A stretch of 13,187 nt of DNA from Nitrospirales bacterium (GTDB taxonomy: Bacteria > Nitrospirota > Nitrospiria > Nitrospirales > UBA8639), in assembly GCA_013817135.1 (NCBI GenBank), contig JACDDF010000011.1:1233-14419 (forward strand), read 5' to 3'. The notes beneath the pieces were generated by a model. It saw nothing but the letters and a program-made list of their open reading frames with translations. It made no database searches and was not told where the DNA came from. Positions within the stretch are counted from its first letter, which is position 1. Every line of letters begins with the position of its first letter. Shown here piece after piece: positions 8,253-13,187 of this stretch. A program made the translations under genes and the position numbers.

Positions 8253-9796
8253 CACGGATGATTCGAATTTTTGATACCACCTTGCGGGATGGAGAGCAAT
8301 CGCCTGGCGCAAGCATGAACATCGAAGAAAAAATCCTCGTGGCGAAGCAATTGGCCCGGTTGAATGTAGATATTATCGAAGCCGGGTTCGCGTTTAGTTC
8401 ACCTGGTGATTTTGAAGCGATTCATCGTATCGCCCAGGAAGTGGAAGGTCCGATCATTTGCAGTCTGGCCCGCGCGAAGCCTGAAGATATTGACCGGGCT
8501 TGGGAGGCACTCAAAGGTTCACCCAAATGCCGTATCCATACGTTTTTGTCTTCTTCGGATATCCACCTGAAACATCAATTTCGCATGACCAGGGATGAGG
8601 CCCTCAAGAGGGCGGTGGAGATGGTTCGCCATGCTCGGGGTTACGTTGAGGATGTGGAATATTCTCCCATGGATGCCACCCGGTCTGATTTGACGTATCT
8701 CTGTGAGGTGGTGGAAGCCGTGGTGGAAGCTGGAGCGGGAACGGTAAATATTCCGGATACAGTAGGGTACACGACTCCTGAGGAGTTTGGACGAATTATC
8801 CGGACATTAAGAGAGCGAGTCCGTGGGATAGAGACGGCCATTATTTCCGTCCATTGCCATAACGACTTAGGGTTGGCGGTCGCAAATTCCATGGCCGCCA
8901 TTTATGCGGGAGCAGGCCAGGTGGAATGTACGATCAACGGGATTGGTGAACGAGCCGGCAATGCCTCATTAGAAGAAGTCGCGATGGGACTGCGTACGCG
9001 AACAGATTTTTACCAGTCCGATACCAATATACGCACAGAGGAAATATCCAAAGCCAGCCGTTTGGTGAGCAATATCACCGGGATGGTGGTACAGCCCAAC
9101 AAAGCGATTGTGGGTGCTAATGCCTTTGCGCATACGTCCGGCATTCATCAGGATGGTTTGCTCAAGGACAAAAGTACCTATGAAATCATCCGGCCGGAAT
9201 CCGTCGGATTAACCCAAAGCCGATTGGTGATGGGTAAACTGTCTGGTCGACATGCCTTTCGTGAGGAACTGGCCAACCTGGGGTACACCCTTTCTGATCA
9301 GGAATTGCAAGAGGCCTTTGAGCGCTTTAAACGTCTGGCGGATCAAAAGAAGGAATTATTTGAAGAGGATTTGGAGACAATCGTCAATAAGGCTATTACC
9401 AAAGTTCCTGAGCGCTATGCCTTAAAGGGGTTGCATGTGGAGAGTGGGTTGGAGCAGCGCCCGTCCGCGATGGTGGAATTGATGATGGATGGGCATATCG
9501 CGAAACTGACGGGTACGGGTGATGGTCCGGTGGATGCGGTGTATCGGACCATTGCGGCCTTGACTGAAACGAAAAGTCTTCTTCGTGCCTATATCGTCAA
9601 AGCGATTACGGGTGGTACCGATGCGCAGGGAGAAGTGTCCGTCCGCGTTGAAGAAAATAGTGAGACCGTTACCGGTCATGGATCAGATACGGATATTATC
9701 CTTGCTTCTGCGCAGGCCTACCTCAATGCGCTCAATAAATTGGCGGATTTGGCGGAACGGCATGCCAGAGCCGAACAAAAAATCGGGTTGTGTTGA
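8249..9796 (+). CDS. leuA: 2-isopropylmalate synthase
   Basis: It condenses acetyl-CoA with 2-oxoisovalerate to 2-isopropylmalate, the committed step of leucine synthesis, and is normally inhibited by leucine. The 515-residue protein has a TIM-barrel catalytic domain. It carries the first family signature DTTLRDGEQSPGASM (9-23), the metal ligands D14, H202 and H204 (VHCHNDLG) and N238, and the second signature NGIGERAGNASLEE (230-243). Linker subdomains (about 265-390) follow, then the C-terminal allosteric domain (about 390-505) with GTGDGPVDA and a GHGSDTDI segment. The GEQSPG form after RDG favours LeuA over citramalate synthase CimA (usually DGTQ), homocitrate synthase and HMG-CoA lyase. 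ATG 8249 is preceded by GAGG about 10 nt upstream; an in-frame ATG at 8258 has a poorer site. The presence of the regulatory domain implies leucine feedback. Confidence 0.95.
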   Translation: MTRMIRIFDTTLRDGEQSPGASMNIEEKILVAKQLARLNVDIIEAGFAFSSPGDFEAIHRIAQEVEGPIICSLARAKPEDIDRAWEALKGSPKCRIHTFLSSSDIHLKHQFRMTRDEALKRAVEMVRHARGYVEDVEYSPMDATRSDLTYLCEVVEAVVEAGAGTVNIPDTVGYTTPEEFGRIIRTLRERVRGIETAIISVHCHNDLGLAVANSMAAIYAGAGQVECTINGIGERAGNASLEEVAMGLRTRTDFYQSDTNIRTEEISKASRLVSNITGMVVQPNKAIVGANAFAHTSGIHQDGLLKDKSTYEIIRPESVGLTQSRLVMGKLSGRHAFREELANLGYTLSDQELQEAFERFKRLADQKKELFEEDLETIVNKAITKVPERYALKGLHVESGLEQRPSAMVELMMDGHIAKLTGTGDGPVDAVYRTIAALTETKSLLRAYIVKAITGGTDAQGEVSVRVEENSETVTGHGSDTDIILASAQAYLNALNKLADLAERHARAEQKIGLC

Positions 9797-9944
9797 AGAA
9801 AGCGTTCCCTTCATCCAATTAAATGAGCCCCTGATTTCCTGCCATTTTATTGCCCTTGGGCATGTAGTTTCTGATAGACCATTTCAGGTACGCCGTTATC
9901 GCTGGAATTAATCTAAAGATGTTCATCATATTATCGGGGGAATC
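9797..9944 (+). other. leuA-leuB spacer with a dyad and a 9-codon ORF
   Basis: The 148-bp gap contains TGCCC-TT-GGGCA (9851-9862), which could fold as a 4-bp stem with a CTTG loop or act as a small operator. A 9-codon frame (9919-9948, MFIILSGES) ends in ATGA with the leuB start. No strong promoter pair or terminator is apparent. This is the largest gap inside the leu part of the array apart from that before asd. Confidence 0.3.
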
Positions 9945-11018
9945 ATGAAGAAACGGATTGCCGTATTACCGGGTGATGGAATCGGACCTGAAATTATGCC
10001 ACAAGCGATTAGGGTTCTTGAGGCCATTGGTCAGAAATGTGGGCATCAATTTACCTTTACCTATGGGCAGGTTGGCGGGGAGGCGATTGACGCGACAGGC
10101 TTTCCATTGCCGGCCGAGACCCTGAAGCTGGCTCAATCGAGTGATGCCGTCCTCTTGGGAGCTGTGGGCGGACCGAAGTGGGAGGGCCTTGAATATGAGC
10201 GTCGGCCGGAACGCGCCTTGCTCGGGTTGCGGGAGCAGCTTGGACTTTTCGCTAACCTCCGACCGGCAAAAATGTATTCAGCGTTAATCGGGTCGTCCAG
10301 TCTAAAACCGGAAGTCGTCGAGGGCATTGATATTCTCGTTGTTCGGGAATTGACCGGTGGGATTTACTTTGGCAAACCGAAAGGCATTGAACAAACGGCG
10401 ACAGGACATCGGGGATTCAATACTGAAGTCTACACGACGGAGGAAATCCGACGGATTGCTGATGTGGCTTTTCAGGCAGCCCGGAAGCGGCGTAGCCTTG
10501 TCCACTCTATCGATAAGGCCAACGTTCTGGAGTCATCCGAGCTTTGGCGGCGAGAAGTGATCAACGTGCATCAGAGCTTCCCAGATGTGGAATTGCGTCA
10601 CATGTATGTGGACAACTGTGCCATGCAACTCGTTCGCCATCCCAAGCAATTCGACGTGGTTGTGACGACCAATTTGTTTGGGGATATCCTGAGTGATGAG
10701 GCGGCAATGTTGACTGGGTCGATAGGCATGCTCCCTTCTGCCAGCGTCGGAGCGACAGTGGGAATGTTTGAGCCTATCCATGGGAGCGCCCCGGATATTG
10801 CCGGAAAAAACCTCGCCAATCCTATTGGGACAATTGCTTCGGCAGCCATGATGTTGTGCTATTCGTTCGAGTTGAGGAAAGAAGCCGAGATGATTGAATC
10901 GGCGATTCAGAAGACTCTTGAGCAGGGATATCGCACGAAAGATATTGAAAGTAAGGGGAGTACGCTGGTTGGAACCGTTGAAATGGGCGATCACATCCTA
11001 AAGCAGTTGGGACACTAA
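9945..11018 (+). CDS. leuB: 3-isopropylmalate dehydrogenase
   Basis: It oxidises and decarboxylates 3-isopropylmalate to 2-oxoisocaproate with NAD+ and Mg2+ in the cytoplasm. The 357-residue length is typical. Motifs in order are [10 protein letters not shown] (8-17), GAVGGPKW (72-79), and substrate arginines R96, R106 and R134 in [14 protein letters not shown] and VVREL. Catalytic Y141 lies in [10 protein letters not shown] and K191 in [14 protein letters not shown]. The metal aspartates are D223 ([11 protein letters not shown]), D247 and D251 ([14 protein letters not shown]). The NAD-binding [20 protein letters not shown] stretch lies at 273-292. These separate it from isocitrate and tartrate dehydrogenases. 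ATG 9945 is preceded by GGGGG with 4 nt between. The isomerase genes leuC and leuD that should act between LeuA and LeuB are not in the window. Confidence 0.95.
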   Translation: MKKRIAVLPGDGIGPEIMPQAIRVLEAIGQKCGHQFTFTYGQVGGEAIDATGFPLPAETLKLAQSSDAVLLGAVGGPKWEGLEYERRPERALLGLREQLGLFANLRPAKMYSALIGSSSLKPEVVEGIDILVVRELTGGIYFGKPKGIEQTATGHRGFNTEVYTTEEIRRIADVAFQAARKRRSLVHSIDKANVLESSELWRREVINVHQSFPDVELRHMYVDNCAMQLVRHPKQFDVVVTTNLFGDILSDEAAMLTGSIGMLPSASVGATVGMFEPIHGSAPDIAGKNLANPIGTIASAAMMLCYSFELRKEAEMIESAIQKTLEQGYRTKDIESKGSTLVGTVEMGDHILKQLGH

Positions 11019-11022
11019 ACAG

Positions 11023-12237
11023 ATGATTGGGCAAGGGAAGAGTGGGCAGATTGTCACGATAGCGGGTACGGGGGAATCTGGGTATGAGGGTGACGGACAA
11101 TTAGGGACCCAAGCAATTTTGAATGAGCCCAAGAATGTGTGTTTTGACGCTGAAGGCAACCTCCTGATTGCCGATTCTGAAAATCACGTCATTCGCCGAC
11201 TGATACATTCGACTGGTGTCATCGAAACGGTAGCCGGGTGTGTTGGCACCCACCGCGTCGGTGGGGAAAATCCACAAGCACCGATTCCATCTCCAATTTC
11301 TCACCTAGAGGAAGAGATTGATCCTCTTGCGGATGTGGAAGAGATTCCAGGCCAGGCCTACTCTCAAACGCCTGATCTGAGTGGAACGGTTCGCTACATC
11401 GTCGGAAAGGGGATTGGCAAAGATCAGTTTACCGGAGATGGGGACTTGGCCACGAGTGCACAATTAAACTTTCCCTCCTCCGTTGCCGTGGATGCGGCAG
11501 GGACCATTTTTATTGCCGACACGTGGAACCATCGCATTCGACGGGTAGATTCTAAAACGGGGATTATCCAGACCGTGGCCGGGAACGGTCAGTCGAAGTG
11601 GACGGGGGACGGTGGTCCAGGGATTTCTGCTTCGTTGAATGAACCGGTGGCGCTAGTTGTGGATGGTGTACGCCTCTATATTGCCGATCAGAGTAATAAT
11701 CGCATCCGTATGCTGGATTTGGAATCAGGTGTGATCACGACTATCGCAGGCACGGGAGATTCCGGATATACCGGGGATGGCATGCCTGCCGTGGAATCTG
11801 CGCTTGCGGGACCGAGCGGGTTGGCACTCGATCACGATGGAAATCTCTATATCGCTGATACGTTTAATAGCCGTATCCGAATGCTGGACCACAACACGGG
11901 GCTTCTATCCACGGTGGCAGGGGATGGCGCCGAGTTTCGCTACGAGCGGGGGGTGAATGAACAGTCTCAGGCGTTGGCCAGGCCTTATGGCATCGCGATA
12001 ACACCACAAGGACATGTGCTTATCACGGATTCCGATCATCACTTAATCCGGAAGTGGGATGTCGGGAAAAAGGAAATGACTCTTGTCGCCGGCAATGGTC
12101 AATCGACATGGACTGGAGATGGAGGCCAGGCTTCGGATAGTAGCCTCAGTTTTCCGTTTGGGGTGGCGGTTGACGCTTTGGGCAATATTGCCATTGCCGA
12201 TACCTTTAATCACTGCATCCGCTATATTCCTGTCTGA
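11023..12237 (+). CDS. NHL-repeat six-bladed beta-propeller protein, function unknown
   Basis: The 404-residue protein is made almost wholly of six NHL-type blades (about 10-66, 122-180, 183-235, 238-291, 296-346, 352-403). Each carries a version of TVAGNG-x-x-x-TGDGG, then L-x-P-x-G-x-A-x-D-x-x-GN-x-YIADT-x-N-x-RIR-x-D. Blades one and two are split by an insertion (about 74-121) rich in Pro and acidic residues. There is no signal peptide or membrane segment: the first blade begins at residue 10, so a cytoplasmic location is expected. This is unlike many bacterial NHL proteins, which are secreted. The start lies 4 bp after the leuB stop, and GGGA is about 11 nt away, so translation is probably coupled to leuB. 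NHL propellers mostly bind proteins or RNA, or are enzyme scaffolds such as lyases and lactonases. No catalytic set is recognised here, so no function is assigned. Confidence 0.85.
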   Translation: MIGQGKSGQIVTIAGTGESGYEGDGQLGTQAILNEPKNVCFDAEGNLLIADSENHVIRRLIHSTGVIETVAGCVGTHRVGGENPQAPIPSPISHLEEEIDPLADVEEIPGQAYSQTPDLSGTVRYIVGKGIGKDQFTGDGDLATSAQLNFPSSVAVDAAGTIFIADTWNHRIRRVDSKTGIIQTVAGNGQSKWTGDGGPGISASLNEPVALVVDGVRLYIADQSNNRIRMLDLESGVITTIAGTGDSGYTGDGMPAVESALAGPSGLALDHDGNLYIADTFNSRIRMLDHNTGLLSTVAGDGAEFRYERGVNEQSQALARPYGIAITPQGHVLITDSDHHLIRKWDVGKKEMTLVAGNGQSTWTGDGGQASDSSLSFPFGVAVDALGNIAIADTFNHCIRYIPV

Positions 12238-12321
12238 GAAAAGTCGCGGAGGACAGCACGGGGGTGCCAGGATTTTCTCCCTCTGGTTGCTCGCCTGCCT
12301 TGGGTTTCCCTTTCGTCATTT

Positions 12322-12350
12322 TTGAGTCATGGATTTTGAACTGATAGGAT
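12322..12350 (+). promoter_or_regulatory. Weak candidate promoter for asd
   Basis: TTGAGT (12322-12327) and TAGGAT (12345-12350) are 17 bp apart, each matching 4 of 6 consensus positions, in the 164-bp NHL-asd spacer. The spacer also has GCAC-GGGG-GTGC (12258-12269) without a following T-run, too weak for a terminator call. asd may therefore have its own promoter or be read through from leuB. Confidence 0.3.
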
Positions 12351-12401
12351 ATGCGTATTACCTAGTGTCATCCGTGTTTCTCTTGAGGGAGTTAGCCTGA
12401 C

Positions 12402-13187
12402 ATGATGAAGAAAAAATTGGCCTATACGGTTGCGGTGGTTGGAGCAACGGGTGCTGTTGGAACGGAAATGATCCAGGTCTTGGAAGAGCGGGATTTTCCT
12501 GTCGGGGAATTAATACCTCTGGCCTCGGCACGGTCCGAAGGCAATGAGGTGACGTTTCGCGGTCAGACTCTTCTTGTGAAGGCGCTCGAACACAACTCGT
12601 TCGAGGGTGTAGATGTGGCCTTGTTTTCGGCAGGAGCCGATGTCAGCAAAGAATTCGGTCCGATAGCTGTCAAGGCGGGAGCCGTGGTGGTAGACAATAG
12701 TTCCGCGTGGAGGATGGATCCCAACGTCCCACTCGTGGTGCCCGAGGTGAATGTCCATGCTCTTTCGGGACATCAGGGACTGATTGCCAATCCTAACTGT
12801 TCCACCATTCAAATGGTTGTGGCCTTGAAGCCGTTACATGATGCAGCCCGAATCAAACGGATTATTGTCACGACGCTTCAATCCGTGTCCGGAACCGGCA
12901 AAGATGCGATGGAAGAATTAGTTGAACAGTCTCGCCAACTACTCAGTTTTGGAGAAGCCAAAGTAGCGGTCTATCCTCATCAGATTGCCTTTAATTGTTT
13001 GCCCCATATTGATGATTTTCTGCCGAATGGATACACCAAAGAAGAAATGAAAATGGTCAACGAAACCCGAAAAATACTGGGTGAATCGTCTTTGCCGATT
13101 ACGGCGACGACAGTCAGGGTCCCGGTCTTTATCTGCCATGCGGAATCCGTGAATATTGAAACTGAGCAAAAACTGAGCGCCAATGAT
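12402..13187 (+). CDS. asd: Aspartate-semialdehyde dehydrogenase (3' end beyond window)
   Basis: It reduces aspartyl-4-phosphate to aspartate semialdehyde with NADPH, feeding lysine/diaminopimelate, threonine, methionine and, through threonine, isoleucine. The frame is open for 262 codons from ATG 12402 to the right edge; the full protein would be about 340 residues, so the last quarter is missing. Visible are the NADP-binding VAVVGATGAVG (10-20), SAGADVSKEF (76-85), VDNSSAWRMD (97-106), the catalytic cysteine in NPNCSTIQM (C133), Q160 in TLQSVSGTGKDAMEEL, and the substrate and acid/base residues R239 and H246 in VRVPVFICHAESV. GAGGGAG (12385-12391) lies 10 nt before ATG 12402. A second ATG at 12405 is farther from that site. 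It fits the array because it supplies the isoleucine precursor route. Confidence 0.93.
   Translation, partial: MMKKKLAYTVAVVGATGAVGTEMIQVLEERDFPVGELIPLASARSEGNEVTFRGQTLLVKALEHNSFEGVDVALFSAGADVSKEFGPIAVKAGAVVVDNSSAWRMDPNVPLVVPEVNVHALSGHQGLIANPNCSTIQMVVALKPLHDAARIKRIIVTTLQSVSGTGKDAMEELVEQSRQLLSFGEAKVAVYPHQIAFNCLPHIDDFLPNGYTKEEMKMVNETRKILGESSLPITATTVRVPVFICHAESVNIETEQKLSAND

Noticed and set aside
8249..9796. Citramalate synthase (CimA) or homocitrate synthase instead of LeuA
   Set aside because: The RDGEQSPGASM signature, the leucine-type C-terminal regulatory domain and the adjacent leuB all favour 2-isopropylmalate synthase.
12258..12269. GCAC-GGGG-GTGC hairpin after the NHL gene as a terminator
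   Set aside because: The stem is only 4 bp and is not followed by a continuous T-run.

Overview
The window carries a bacterial biosynthetic gene cluster. Most of it is one plus-strand array for branched-chain amino acids and phosphatidylethanolamine; two minus-strand genes lie at the left end. I see no rRNA, tRNA, insertion sequence, phage gene or CRISPR array. Base composition looks moderate. The gene order ilvB-ilvH-ilvC-psd-pssA-leuA-leuB, followed by an NHL-repeat gene and asd, and the protein styles suggest a Nitrospirota (Nitrospira-like) or deltaproteobacterial-type genome. This is an inference from remembered gene order, not a database match.

Left region (1-3044, minus strand): a membrane-anchored protein with a serine/threonine-kinase fold runs off the left edge. 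Its HRD catalytic Asp and the catalytic-loop Asn are both replaced, so it looks like a pseudokinase. Upstream of it on the same strand is bioF (biotin synthesis). bioF and ilvB diverge from a 247-bp region that holds a candidate ilvB promoter, a dyad overlapping that promoter, and a leader with alternative hairpins.

Main array (3292-13187, plus strand): ilvB and ilvH encode the two subunits of acetohydroxyacid synthase, and ilvC encodes ketol-acid reductoisomerase. psd and pssA encode two successive steps of phosphatidylethanolamine synthesis, PssA acting first. leuA and leuB make the first and third steps of the leucine branch. A six-bladed NHL beta-propeller protein of unknown role starts 4 bp after leuB. 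asd (aspartate semialdehyde dehydrogenase, entry to Lys/Thr/Met/Ile) begins at 12402 and is cut by the right edge. The ilvD, ilvE, leuC and leuD genes needed to complete the pathways are not here.

Several starts were moved to fit ribosome binding sites and family N-termini: ilvB to 3292, ilvC to 5708 and pssA to 7417. The points most worth a second look are the degenerate kinase, the NHL protein placed between leuB and asd, the lipid genes inside an amino-acid operon, the ilvB leader, and tiny ORFs bridging several gaps with stop/start overlaps. I did not find strong evidence of a wholly new system.
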